In this document: one piece after another, positions 22,778 to 35,720 of the stretch
Layout of the letters: each line of letters opens with the position of its first letter
How positions within the stretch are numbered: position 1 is the stretch's first letter
Source of the DNA: Tretioscincus oriximinensis
Lineage: Eukaryota > Chordata > Lepidosauria > Squamata > Gymnophthalmidae
Length of the DNA stretch: 64,000 bases
Direction of reading: 5' to 3'
NCBI GenBank assembly: GCA_022410635.1
Contig: JAJVDF010000028.1
Location: 3,331,068 to 3,395,067, forward strand
Program-made: the position numbers and the translations under genes
Notes under the pieces: model-generated
The model's database searches: none
Told to the model about the DNA's origin: nothing
Seen by the model: the letters and a program-made list of their open reading frames with translations, nothing else

Positions 22778-23020
22778 ATTTATTGTTTATACTTAACCTG
22801 CCCTATTCCTGAAGGTCTCAGGGCAGCCAACCAAAGGGTGGCTCACATAGCTTTTGTTGCTTTGTCCACAACACATGCCCTGCGAAGAAGGTGGGACTGA
22901 GAGTGTTCTAAAGAACTGTGATTGGCTAAAGATCACCCAGCAGAGTTCATGGAGTGTGGAATTGAACTGGGAGACTACCAGATAAGCGTACAGCAGTCTA
23001 ATTATTACATCAAACTGGCT
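22778..23020 (-). mobile_element. tRNA-derived SINE with L2-like tail
   Basis: Near-complete minus-strand copy. Its 5' end is at 23020 (complement of AGCCAGTTTGATGTAATAATTA) and it runs through the body (CCAGCAGAGTTCATGGAG on the plus strand) to a tail, GAAGGTCTCAGGGCAGCCAA, shared with the L2 3' end. This is the same layout as at 32.0 kb. Confidence 0.8.
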
Positions 23021-23595
23021 TGGTGCATTATATATATATTCCATTAATTTTCTTTGAACTTGAATTTTTGGATGTAACTACAATAAAAAAGTGATTTCCA
23101 GACCTTCTTCACCCTTCTTATAGAAGCTTATTAATTAAGTCTGCTTGTGTTATAACAAAGTTTAGGAGCTCATCAGTTTCATTTGAATCTTCTCGAAATC
23201 AGATCCTCTGGGGATGGAAATTATAGCCATATCCAAAGCTCAGGTTCAAAGAGCAACTTTGGATCATGGCATAATAACCTCAAAACTACAACAAGTGAAA
23301 TTAAAGCTAGGCAAAGAAGCTCCATTTTACCATTATAAGGCTTTTCTTTAATTTCCCCAACAACATCTTGAAATATAGTGGATCAAAAGGCCATTTAGGA
23401 AAATACAAGGGATTTCCAACAGGAGCATCACCCTCTCACCCAGCTTTGCTGTTGTTCTAGAATAATGATGCCATTCCTTCTTTCCATTACGCTGTAATCA
23501 AAAGTAACTTCTGAGTCATTTTCTTTCAGACCAAGACATTAGAAGATGCCATGTACCATACAGACATTTCCCTTGAGTTCTAGGTTAGAGGTGGC

Positions 23596-23685
23596 AAAAA
23601 TTATTGCAGAAGATCAGTTTTCCTAGCATCACCTAAAGCCATCTTTAGGTGATGCTAGGAAAACTGATCTTCTGCAATAATTTTT
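23596..23685. repeat. Perfect 43-bp palindrome with 4-base loop
   Basis: Positions 23596-23638 are exactly complementary to 23643-23685; the loop is CCAT. The arm contains TTATTGCAGAAGATCAG and GCATCACCTAAAG. It has no similarity to the foldback elements elsewhere in the window. Perfect identity implies a recent origin or an artefact of inverted chimeric reads. Confidence 0.95.
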
Positions 23686-26600
23686 ATGCTGTGTCAGAAG
23701 CTGGTCTTGCCCTAGGGAAGGTTTCATTCTCAGTGTTGCTGACCTGACCTGGACTTAACCAGGAAGAAAAAACTTTTTTTTTTAATCACGTGCTTCAGGA
23801 CTGAAGATGGATTAAAAGTATGTGTCACAACAGCATCTATGTTAAATAATTATCTGAACTCATACAGTATATATAGNTTTTTAAACTCTCTTGAAGGCAA
23901 TAGAATTTAAGCCAACTCATTGCACAGGGCTGTAGCCATATCTGCCAGCATAGCGGCTCATAAAAATCAAATCATAGGATTACTTTATATAGCCTCGGGA
24001 CAATATCTTTTCTCCATCTAACCATGCAAGTTATTTATAGTTTGCAATAAATGTCAGTTGATTAAAATAAATTACAGAGATCCCAGTTTAATTTAGCATA
24101 ACAAACTGTCTTCAAATCCACGTGCTGATATGATGCTTTGAGACCTTTCTGAAGCAATTTCCAGGGCACATCTTCATTTTCACAAACCTTATTTTTTTGT
24201 GTTCATCTAATAGAAGTATAAGACATCCCAGCGTAATTTATACCCTTAAGGAATACAAACAGTATCAAATGAAATATTTCCATGGGTGCATGTAAAATAT
24301 ATGTATAGAGCTTAGTAAGTGAAATTACACAGCTGCTGGAAACATTGCACATGTTTAAAGGAACTTTATCTGTCCCAAATTAAATGTTTTGTCTTCTGAC
24401 AAAGGAAAATGAATGAGCTTGCATCTATGATAGCTATGCAATGAAGCACAAAACTCCGAGGGTCATTCAGGACTAATTTATCTGGATTAACAATCAGATT
24501 TTTATGTAATGCATACTGCAAATTAATTACAAAGTAATCTAAGAGCTGCAAGTATCTTAATATTTTTTATTATACTTTTAATTCCAGCAGGTCAATGTAT
24601 AAAATCAGAATAATTACATTGGAAAAACACCTACTGGGAAAATCTGTGTTCATTAAATATGAAGTGCAAATTAAATTTTGTTGAGATTACATTTTCCACT
24701 TATTTTCCAAGGGTTTAATCCTCAAACAGGTTATTCTTGTGCTGTTATGCAGAAGCCCCACTGATTTTAGTAGATGGATTTGATGATTTCAGTCCAAAGG
24801 TTTAAATGTGTGCTAATCCTATTGAAATTGTTATTGTTTGGGAAGATAATATTTATGGGCTATATTGCCTAGTCTGTCATCTTAGTTTATATGGTTATCT
24901 TTCAGTTGCAACAGCAGCATATTTTATGTGCATTTTGTCTGATACATGTATTTGTGAGAAAAGAGCGATTTTGATTGTGTATGTCATTTTTTCCCACCAT
25001 TTCTTGAAAGTATGAAGATTTCAATGTTGCAAATAAAAAGCATGATGGAAAATAATAGGTAAGGGTACATGGTGTGTGTGGTTGCATATAATTAGTTGGC
25101 TATACTTGNTGATCTATTGTGGATTATTTTTAACCTTCTGGAACTAATATGGAGGTACACGAGAGCTGCAGACATGGAAAATTTCTAATTCTCCCCTCTA
25201 AATGTGGATGTGGATTTGGATATCAAAATGCATAAGCAAGCTGAATTTCAATTGCAAACTAACAAACTGCAAACTTCTATGAATTTAATGGATAACAGAT
25301 CATATTAAAAACTTGTGAAAGTGTACTTAGAAATCCTCTATCATACAGGGAAAAAAATTGAGGATCACACACTTCTGATATATTGCAAAGAGAATTCCAC
25401 TGAATTGAAATGGAGGATTCTGTATTTTTACTATGTACAAAAATGGAGAAGAATATGTGGGCTTCATAGTGTCATTCACTTCTGTTGCAATTTTGGGCTA
25501 TTGTCACATTGGTTTGGGTTAAAGAGGAATCGGCATAGAATTACTAGCAGGAAAAGATAGATTTATGGCATATGTATTGTTGAACCCATGTGATAATACA
25601 AGGCAAACCCTATCATAGTGTGCCAAACACCTTGTCTGAATGGGACCAAAGTACCACTGGGATTCAGAATAGTGTCAAGGNTGTTCCAGTCTGATTTGTA
25701 GCATGATTAGTTTGAAATGCTTTTCTGCTGGAGTGAACATAGGAATGGATTCTTTACCTGGGAAACGTCAATGTATGTGCTTGAAAGAGGCTGGAGTTTT
25801 TTGCAGGCTGCAATGACAGGCAGACTCTGCAGTCCCAGAACAAATCTGACATAGTCCAAAGAAGCCAAGAATATCCTTTCAGCAATACTGCTAACCTGTA
25901 TTGATGGATAGTGTGGAATTCTCCAACGCAATGCCTGTGTAACATCATTTGCATTGCAAACTACTGTGCTAGATAAAGGACAGCTGCAGTCAGCTGATAT
26001 TGCTCTGCCATTCCACTCAGTTTGGTTGGACCATTCTTATATTTCAAAGTTCTGCAGAAACATTTGCTACATGTTAGAAGGACCTTTCAAAGGACTTCTA
26101 GAAAAGCTTTTTGATTTCTCTCGTTATTTCTCCATAGCATAATTTCTTTGACATCTAGCAGTTTGTATTGATGCTGATGACAATAAAATAATAAATAATA
26201 ATCTTGTATTTTTATCCTCCTTTATACAGATTATAGCTCCAACACATCATTTTCTACCAATATATTCTATAGGTACTTGCTATGATCAACTGTGCAGGCT
26301 AGCAGCCAAAGTTTGCTTTTATTATTATTATTTTTAAGAGATACTATTTACACCACCTCTAATCTTATGTACCACTTTCTCCTCTTTTTGAACCAGGCTG
26401 GCAATTCTCATCTTGAATAGCTTTGAAATTGCTCATAGCAATCAATGATAACTGAGGCATCACTAAAGAATTTCTTTTATCTCCAGAGCTCCAATTTAGA
26501 TCAGTCATTAAGCTTGAGTAAGCTTGAGCTGTCAGAACATTTTCCTTTCTCACATGCTCCAAGCAAAAAAAAAGAGAGAGAGAGAGAAAAGAAAAACTTC

Positions 26601-26777
26601 AAAATCAAATTTGTTTTCTTTCATGCTACACTTTGTAATGGTTTAGTATGAACAATAAACGTAACAGAAATAGCACTGTCAGTCTTTAGCAATACAAGGA
26701 GCAGCTTAACTTTTTATCTTGGTATGGCTGCCATACCTCAAAGAAGAACAGAAACAAATAGTATCTATATTTAGCTA
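23686..26777. other. Unique AT-rich DNA, no gene seen
   Basis: No repeat family recognised over 3 kb. Parts of 23.9-24.7 kb have the even, non-repetitive AT-rich texture common in conserved non-coding DNA; this is only an impression. A short (AG)n run lies at about 26572-26588. Confidence 0.4.
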
Positions 26778-26910
26778 ATTTCAGAGAAATAGCCGTGTTA
26801 GTCTAGCAGAAAGTCCAGCAAAGGAGCTAGCAGCACTTTGAGACTAACTTGAGAAAGCTTATGCCAACCACTTTTCTCAAGTTAGTCTCAAAGTGCTGCT
26901 AGCTCCTTTG
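26778..26910. mobile_element. Foldback retroposon family F, copy with 13-bp target duplication
   Basis: The element lies between exact 13-bp direct repeats CTATATTTAGCTA (26765-26777 and 26911-26923). It starts with TTTCAGAGAAATAGCCGTGT. Its core is a perfect inverted repeat: 26817-26856 pairs with 26873-26912 over 40 bases, the last two lying in the right duplication. Between the arms is GCTTATGCCAACCACT. The 48.8-kb copy is longer in the centre; here the stem-II-like segment is missing. Not coding. Confidence 0.8.
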
Positions 26911-27293
26911 CTATATTTAGCTAGTAACAGATATGCTGAAAGTCTCCAGTCATTTTACAGTAGTATTAGTCACTGGTAATGATCTTTTTTGGACCGGAAC
27001 TCAGTTTAAGTTCAAAATATTAATTGATAATACAGATTATAGAATTTGTCTCACAAATTACAATTTTGAAATAGAAACTTTAGACCTGTGGTTGCAAAAG
27101 ATGCAACAACTTTCAGCATTAGGGCAGGCAATAGATCATGGGGGAAGGCCAGGGGTGATATGACCCACTTGATCAAATGCAGTTTTGTGCTGTCAGAAGC
27201 AAGGGACCAATGGCAACCTGTTTGATTGCATCACCTTGGCTTGATTCCTGTTGTAATGAAGGAGGTTTAAGAAGCACATGCCAAAACATTTTA

Positions 27294-27513
27294 GTGGAAA
27301 TATAATCTGGATTTAACAAAACCAGAATCATGGGGATTTTAAAGGGGGTTTCACTTTAACTATAAATCACAGCTGGTCTAGGTCTTATATCAGCAAGGTA
27401 AGTGATGGTATGAACCTTTCCCTTGTTAATATAAAACCTAGAGCAGCTGTGATTCATGAGTTAAAGTGAAAACTCCTTTGAAATCCCCATATGGTTCTGG
27501 TATAATTTTCCAC
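27294..27513. mobile_element. Foldback MITE, about 95-105-bp arms
   Basis: The left arm (27294-27398) pairs with the right arm (27421-27513) with indels. Paired blocks include TCACTTTAACT, GAATCACAGCTG-TCTAGG, GGGGATTT and the ends GTGGAAA/TTTCCAC. The centre is about 22 bases. Complementarity may extend weakly to about 27280 and 27530. No coding frame and no similarity to family A. Confidence 0.75.
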
Positions 27514-27599
27514 GTATACTTTTTGTACTAGTAGGGAAGTGTAGGTTTAACCAAAAGTTATATAATAAAGAAAACATAAGCATATATTAACCAACGCTA

Positions 27600-28510
27600 G
27601 AAGAGAATGCTGTGAAGAAGCTGGTTATCTAGATCTATTTCAATGAGTGTGGCTTCAGTTCTAGTTATGGCAAGAAAATCACATTGATCATACTGGTTGA
27701 TGACTTTTTCTAGGAGTAAAACAAGGGATGGTTTGGAGACACTGTGTGCAATGGTTTTGCTCCTGTCTGTAAACCAATGTCAGAGAGGTTGTTGGGGGAT
27801 TTTTTTCTCAACATCTTGAGAACTCATTGTGGGGGTTCCTCAGGGATTGATCTTGTTTTCTATGTAATATAATATCTACATGGAGCTGACGGAAGAGAAC
27901 ATCTAGAGATTTGAAATGTCTTGAATCTACAAATAACGTTTAACTCTATGCCCCAGTGACATTTGAAATAGGAAAAGTGGTTGAAGAGTTTGACGGATAT
28001 GTGGAGGCAGTTATGGGATGAATGGGGAACCAATAAATTGAAGTTAATTCCAGACAAGTTAGAAATGCTACAGCNTCTTAGTTCCATGAAGTAGGACGGT
28101 ATCTCTATTTTTGTTAAGTAGATAAAGCATTTGAGGTAATAAGTATGAAGTCTGGGGTTGCTCACAGAATCTGATGTCGAAGTTCAGATGGAGATGATGG
28201 CAAGACATGCCTACTTCCAGTTTTGGCTGCCTTACCAGCTCTGTTCCTTTCTAGACATAATATTATTCCAAGTTAATATCCAGATTGGATGTTCTATGTG
28301 AACCTTCCAAGAAAAGTGGTTTGGAAACTGAAACCTGTGCAGAACCAGTGCAGAATGCAGTATCATTAGTCATAAAAGAGCTGTTCTTGTTGTCACTTGG
28401 TTATCTAACCTAATTTAAGGTGCCAGCAATAAGGCTTTATACAATTTGGGCTCCAGATATCTAAAGAAATATCTCTCCCATATCAACCTGCCATTCCATA
28501 AAATCTGAAG
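27600..28510 (+). pseudogene. L2-like LINE, decayed reverse transcriptase
   Basis: GVPQG, the conserved RT palm motif, is encoded at 27832-27846 (with a V just before and LILF just after). About 450 bases downstream, a plus frame gives FYVNLPRKVVWKLKPVQN, equivalent to the L2 LDYCNALY-GLP-K...LQ-VQN segment. Further on, at 28420-28480, CTTTATACAATTTGGGCTCC and CCAGATATCTAAAGAAATAT match the start of the 40.2-kb L2 copy. Many stops and frameshifts; clearly dead. The 3' tail is not present. Confidence 0.7.
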
Positions 28511-29847
28511 ATTTGATCCTCTGGGTTGGACCATTCTCTTAAGTAGTTTAAAAGGCCAATCTACATTCTAAGCTATTTGAAATCAAAGGTGTGGGTGTAG
28601 AAGCCAGGTGTCAAAGGCCATTTAAACCTGCCACATGGCAGACATCTACAGGAAGTCTATTTTTAAAATGCCAACACTACTGAGAAGCTTCCCTCATATG
28701 CAGCAACTCCTCAAATGTAGTAGAACTACTTACTTTGTGATCTTAATAAGCATGTCCATGTTGCTTTCAACATGTTAATACTAGTTAGTTATATAAAAGT
28801 CTGTACAGCTAAAATGGCTTTGTAAATCTAATCCATTAGAGAGGTGGGTTCAAAAGTGGTTCAGCATCAGGCCTTTTAGTTAGTTCTGGCTTTTTAAATA
28901 TGTTTGAAAACTCCTTAGTACTTGAATAGAAGGCTAATGGAGGTTGTGGTGTATTCATTGGAATACGATTGAAAAAATTGGGAACAGTTGAAGCACCTTG
29001 CTGTCATATAATTTTACTTCTTTGCTCTTGCTTGCTTATGAACTGAAAGATTTCAAACATCTTGATTCTTTGGGAAAAATGCATAAACCCACTGGGACAC
29101 ATCCATTTATTCTTCGAGAAAGGCAGTCGCCTTTTTAAAACCATTTGTGTTAGGTATTATTCAGACAGATGGTTTTAACCAGAAAGGCAACTTAATATGA
29201 GAAATTAGCTCAAAATCTTAACCTTTCTGATTTCACATGAAAATCTCATTATGCGTTTATTTAAGCAGCCTATGTATTTTTTATCAGTGAAATGCATTAC
29301 ATAAGATTAAAGAATAGGAGATCAGAGTTATGTTCTTACCACCTTAACTATGCAATAGCAATAGACTGTAATGCAAAAATATGAAATATTTAGGGAAAAA
29401 GATGGCATAAGGATATTAAGATTCAATTAATTTTTATTTAAATCAATTCACACATAGTTATCCTCATGCTATTCAACATCTCCAAATGTACATGTGATTT
29501 AGACTCATGTCTAAAAAAAAGGATTACTCATAGTTATTTTCAGATACTAAAAAGAAATGCTCTATATTACAGTTAATCTTAGTGACTAATACCCTCCAAC
29601 AGTATTCAGCAGGAGATTAAGAACATATTTAAAAAGTTAAACTTGGGGAAAAACTTTAAAATAATTCAGCAGGCGACTAAAGCTTAATGTAAATAAGGCA
29701 ATCAATTTAAAATGACAAAAAGTGAGAAGAAGCCAATTTGAGCTTTTTTANTTCTAATTAATATGCAGGTAGATGAAATTAGAACCAATATTATGTTGCT
29801 TGCTCTTCACAATCAATGGGTATTATAGTGCAGGAACAGTCAAGTAA
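28511..29847. other. Unique DNA, no gene seen
   Basis: AT-rich sequence without a recognised repeat or exon. Long uninterrupted non-repetitive stretches (28.9-29.7 kb) could hold conserved non-coding DNA but nothing specific is visible. Confidence 0.35.
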
Positions 29848-30013
29848 ATAGATAGATGACAGATAAGTGGATGGACAAATGAACAGATGTGTGGGTGGAA
29901 GGATAGACAGACAGAGAGAGAGAGATGGATAGATGATAGAAGGATAGATGTATAAACGGGTGGATAAATGGATGGACAGACGGATGGATAGACAGATAGA
30001 CGGATAGACAGAC
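29848..30013. repeat. Imperfect GATA/GGAT tetranucleotide microsatellite
   Basis: About 165 bases of mixed GATA, GACA and GGAT units with interruptions. The minus-strand open frame across it (Ser/Pro/Tyr-rich) is an artefact of the repeat. Confidence 0.9.
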
Positions 30014-31986
30014 CTGCTTTCACCTCAGGTATGCATGTCAATTGATCCAACACCACACATAGCTAAAGTAATTGAAAAACTGTTTCCTGAAGGTTCCATT
30101 TTTTNAAAAAACCAAATTTTATCTTGTAATGAAAAATCTGCTGATAGCTTTGGGTGACATTTTAATCTTCACCTTTACATAATGTATTGTAATTATTATT
30201 TTTAGTCACCCTTTTGCATTTCAGAAATTTGGCCAAATGTTAGATGCATTAACTCTTTCAAAATGAATTTTAGATGGGGGTCCAGAAACANACCAGTAGG
30301 GTTTCACAGACCAACAGATCTCCAACGGTGATCATACATTGTTACCTTTATTGTATTTTGGTTACAATTATAAGCATCCATGTATGAATGATTGGATGCA
30401 TGAATGGCAATACTCATAAACTGTTTTCTTGTACAGATTGTGTAGGCAGATAAAGTGATGGAAAGAGCTAGAATTCAAACAGATGCAAACTTCAGGCACT
30501 TATGAAATGAGGAAAGATTAACTTTCTGCAATCCTTTTGGAGCTGAAGTTCTCTTGAACTTTTAAGTGGTGATGATAGTGAGAAAATGTTTTCTAAACTG
30601 GTAGAAAAGAATGATGGTCTTTTCTTAAATTAGAGATCCTCTACAAATAAAGGGGAAATGAGAAAGGAAAGTTAGATCTTCAACCTGTCTATCATGTAAA
30701 TCTATCACATGACTTTGGCTTAGTTGGTGCAGTTGATTTGAACTGAAATGTTTAGTTTCAAACTATTAAAAAACAAGAATTTTTTATCAAAAAATAGATA
30801 TTAAAACAAAAGCATTAAATACATTCTGTTCACGAAGGTAATTAAAATGATGTGGACGCCATGCCTATTTAAAGAAAAAAGTTCAAATTCAAACTGAACA
30901 AAATATTCAGTTCAAATTGAACTGCACCAGGGGAAAAGTTCACAGATATCTCTAATATTAATACTTTCATATCCTGAGCCCCCTTCCACACGGACATGTT
31001 ATGTTCTGAAATAACTCATTCATGAGCCCCACCACATTTACCTTCCTTCTGTCACAAACAAACCTTTAAGTCCACATGGACCAGAGAGACATGTTACCAG
31101 AATATAGAGATGAGAAGTCAGAATCTAATCCGGAGCGTGCTCAGTCTGGGGCTAAATTAAGAAGTGTATGAGATTTGCGTACTGCTGCCTCCACACGAGA
31201 TCCTTGCATCTGCCATAAATCCTGACATGTGAATGCTTAGAAGGGAAATAAGGTCNGTTTTGTTAGGATGTCAGGAAATAGCAATCAGGAAACTGCTGAT
31301 TCTCACACCTTCACACCACACACGCATGGTGAAGCCTAGAAAAATGCCTGTAATATGTATGGCTGAAGAATGAAGATGTTGGAACATCCCAGCAAGAACC
31401 AGGTAAGGAAACGTCAGGTTGTTGAAACCTTGTGGATTAAGCTGTATCACTGGCCTATGTCTGGTTTTCTTTTCCTGCCAGTACTTTTATTTAGCTTCCA
31501 TTAGTTGGTTGTTTGATAATCTACCTTTTATAAAAAAAGTTGAAGGATAGAAAACAAACTGAATAAATTAAATCCCACCTTCAATTGTCCTTACACAGAG
31601 ATCTTTCTTTGCTGTTTGCTGCAAGGAATACAGTGATTGGTAAACAATTAGATATTTAAATTGTACTCCTCAGATCTTTAAACTAGGACTCAATTGCACA
31701 GAAATACATGCTGTTTATTTTTGTTTTAAACAAATGCTGAGAATCTGGAGGAGTTTCAGAACAATCAGAAAGCCAACTAAAAAGATCTGGTCAGCATTAT
31801 CATCATCATGAACACCATGAACAGATGCCAAGATATATCGATAAGATAAATAGTCNTAACCTGGTAACATAGAAGCTTTCTGTACTTATCCTATCACTAA
31901 TTTGTTCCATCCACACAAAACAGAGCATGATCCAAATCAAGAGGCCTTTCATCTAGCATTTTGGTAGCCCTTGATATCAAGATATC
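30014..31986. other. Unique DNA, no gene seen
   Basis: No gene found. At 30976, GCCCCCTTCCACACGGACATG resembles the ends of small hAT-like MITEs. At 31380-31425 the sequence TGGAACATC...CAGGTAAGGAAACGTCAGG is weakly similar to the end of repeat X, so a degraded element may span 30976-31430. Confidence 0.35.
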
Positions 31987-32219
31987 GAGAACCAGTTTGG
32001 TGTAATGGTTAGAGTGTTGGACTCTTATCTGGTAGTCTCCTGGTTCGATTTCTTACTCCTCCATGAAAGCCAGCTGGGTGACCTTGGGCCAGTCACAGTT
32101 ATTTAGAACACTCTCAGCCCCACCTACTTCACAGGGTACCTGTTGTGGAGAAAGCAACAAAAGCTACATGTGCATCCCTTTGGTTGGCCACCCTGAGACC
32201 TTCGGGTAGTGGCCCATAA
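31987..32219 (+). mobile_element. tRNA-derived SINE with L2-like tail, best copy
   Basis: The head GTTTGGTGTAATGGTTAGAG (A-box region) is followed by GGTTCGATTTC at 32043-32053 (B-box, consensus GGTTCGANTCC), so a pol III promoter is recognisable. The body has CCATGAAAGCCAGCTGGG and TGACCTTGGGCCAGTCACAG. The last 50 bases, GGCCACCCTGAGACCTTCGG, match the L2-like 3' UTR in this window. This fits a SINE mobilised by an L2-type enzyme. Other copies lie at 21.2, 22.8 and 63.5 kb. Confidence 0.85.
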
Positions 32220-33540
32220 ACTCACTTTCCCCAAACGGGTGGGTCTCCTTTGGCAATCAACTATCAACAGACCTGCTGTTACAACTGATACAACAACATG
32301 TTTACATAGAGCTGCCAGGAATTATCATTGGCTACCTTGGGCCCAGTATTGCTTTGTTTATCTTTTATTTTTAGAATTATGTATGATCATTTTTCTGTAT
32401 TTTTAATTTATGCACTAACCTGACACTGTTGTGTAAGGGATGGGAAGGTATAAGCATAGGTGTAAGGATGCCAGGAGGGCATTTTGGGCTGTGTATGTAT
32501 GTGCTTCCTATTGCTGCCTCCTGCACTTTTTTCCCTCCTGCCTGGACAGGAGGGGGGAACACTGGGTGATGAGATGGGGATTGTTCTTTCACATGCCCCC
32601 CCCCCCCAAATGTGGCCTCAATTTCATTATGCCTTGAGGAAACATATTTTCAACTTGTTTTTGATTAAAAAGTTGCTGCTGTGAAAGTAAGATATCCTTT
32701 TCATTTACTTTATTACATTGTTCTTATGCAATATGTTTTGTCTGGGTGGAAAAGGCTTGTAGATATAATTAGGTAATTAGGTAGATATAATTAGGCTGCC
32801 GCTTTATTGCTGTTGTTTCTCTTCTTCACCCTTTTCCATTTCTTGAGATCACTTAAAGAAGAAGAAACTTTTATCTTCTTTCATCAGCATTACACCGTAA
32901 GTAACTGGGCTAGTATCGTATCCATTTTTTCCAGCCTCTCTGTTTCAAATTCCAAAATCAAACATCACCATGTCCAAATTCCAAATGTGAAGTCTGAAAT
33001 GAAAACAAGTAGGATAAGGTAAGATGGTAGCTGTCTATGCATCATGAAAGATAATGGCTTTTGTTCCAGAAATTATATCTAGGTCACTATAGCAGTTTTG
33101 CACAAGCTGTAATCATCATTACCTTGACAGGCTGTTATGGCTATTACAGTATAATTCAGGAAATCATTCTTTTTATTCATTTCTTAAAACCAAAAAGAGT
33201 TCACATACTCATGTGCTGCAATGGTAGTTTATTTTAAAATTCTAGACTACAGTTTTGCAACCGAGACTTGCACATTTTCAAGGAGAGATGCAACTGCAAC
33301 ATTTCTGATGGGGAGGTTATTTGAAAGGAAAAGCTCCCTTCCCCATAAACTGAGCCAGTAAACTGCTTTCTGTCCTCTCTGTTTTTCTACATAAATGGGG
33401 AGGAAGCACATTTAGAGCAGCTAGTCATCCCAGCTGGGGAACAGAACCTGGGATGTGTAAGATTGACCATGATTGGTAGGAGATATGGATGTGCAAACTT
33501 ATCATTCTAAAAGCATCCAGATGTGGACACCTGGCTCTTT
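32220..33540. other. Unique DNA, no gene seen
   Basis: Contains a poly-C run at about 32597-32607 and a short direct repeat of AGATATAATTAGG (32761 and 32783). No supported gene. Confidence 0.4.
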
Positions 33541-33720
33541 GGTCCTTTCTGCACGGGGCCTTAGTCCAGATTACATCCCAGAATGAGGATTGCCATCCTC
33601 ATGCTAGTATAGACCACTGTTGGCCCCAGGGGAGGGAAAACTATAGTCTGTCCTAGCATAAAGGTGCCTGGAATCTATTTTGAGATATAATCCAAAACAA
33701 GGCCCAGTGGAGAAAAAGCC
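33541..33720. mobile_element. Foldback MITE, family A, copy 2
   Basis: Starts GGTCCTTTCTGCACGGGGCC, nearly identical to the end of copy 1, and ends with a decayed AGTGGAGAAAAAGCCC. Internally, CATGCTAGTATAGACCA pairs with TATAGTCTGTCCTAGCAT in inverted order, preserving the foldback layout. Confidence 0.7.
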
Positions 33721-33777
33721 CAGTCCAACTGGAGGAGCCTTATAATGGACCCTCTGTCTTGAACCAGGATTTTTGTC

Positions 33778-33925
33778 TAGCAAGGGGTCTTGTAGTACCT
33801 TAGAGACTAACTAGAAAAAGATAGACAGCATGAGCTTTTGTAGACAAGCCTATTTCATCTGAAAGCTCATGCTGTCTAACCTTACTAGGCTCTGTGGTGC
33901 TATGAGACTCATTTGATAGATATTC
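33778..33925. mobile_element. Foldback retroposon family F, diverged copy
   Basis: Both arms are recognisable: TTAGAGACTAACTAGAAAAA with AGACAGCATGAGCTTT (left), and the complementary AAAGCTCATGCTGTCT (right; 16 bases pair perfectly) followed by TGCTATGAGACTCATTTGA. The loop on the minus strand still resembles the central ATGAA...GTCTAC segment of the 48.8-kb copy. I see no clear target duplication. Confidence 0.6.
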
Positions 33926-34060
33926 TGGACCCAAATTAACCCAAAATTGACACTTTCTTTAAATCTGCCAGGATTTAAATGTCACTCCATATAAAGACAA
34001 CTAAAAATGCTGGGTCTTTGAGGGATGCAAACTGATTCTAATTGTACAAGCTTTGTAATG

Positions 34061-34124
34061 CATTTTAGGGATCTGTTACAACACATATACAACACGTTAG
34101 ATGTGTTAACAGATCCCTAAAATG
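34061..34124. repeat. Short inverted repeat
   Basis: CATTTTAGGGATCTGTT at 34061 pairs with its complement ending at 34124; arms are about 24-26 bases with one indel and a 14-base spacer. No larger element is visible. Confidence 0.7.
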
Positions 34125-35384
<1,260 letters not shown>

Positions 35385-35720
35385 GTACTCCCTTTTATTT
35401 GATGTCATGGTGGTAGTCAATAAAAAAAATGTTCTTTCCTCTGCATAGAGACCTGCTCACAATTCCATCATAACTATTAACCCAATGCACGTAAGCTGCA
35501 GTTTTCAACTGAAAAGTGGATTCATTCTCACCACAGGAGCCTCCCTTCTTTGAAGAACTATTCTCCTACGTCAGGGGCATCCAGCTAAGATCACTGAGTT
35601 CTATGTCCGAATCCAGACTAGAGGAATACTTCAAAAATGTAAACAGTATCCTTTTCTGAATTATCAAAGCCAAAAATGGGTTTTCTAAATTAGAGAATGG
35701 AAATAAATAAAACAAAAAAG

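Noticed and set aside
29823..30056. Minus-strand Ser/Pro/Tyr-rich frame
   Set aside because: Translation of the GATA/GGAT microsatellite.
30976..31430. Third copy of repeat X or a hAT-like MITE
   Set aside because: Only the edges look similar; the interior could not be aligned by eye.
31987..32060. Functional tRNA gene
   Set aside because: A- and B-box-like segments are present, but the region continues into a SINE body and L2-like tail and does not fold as a full tRNA.
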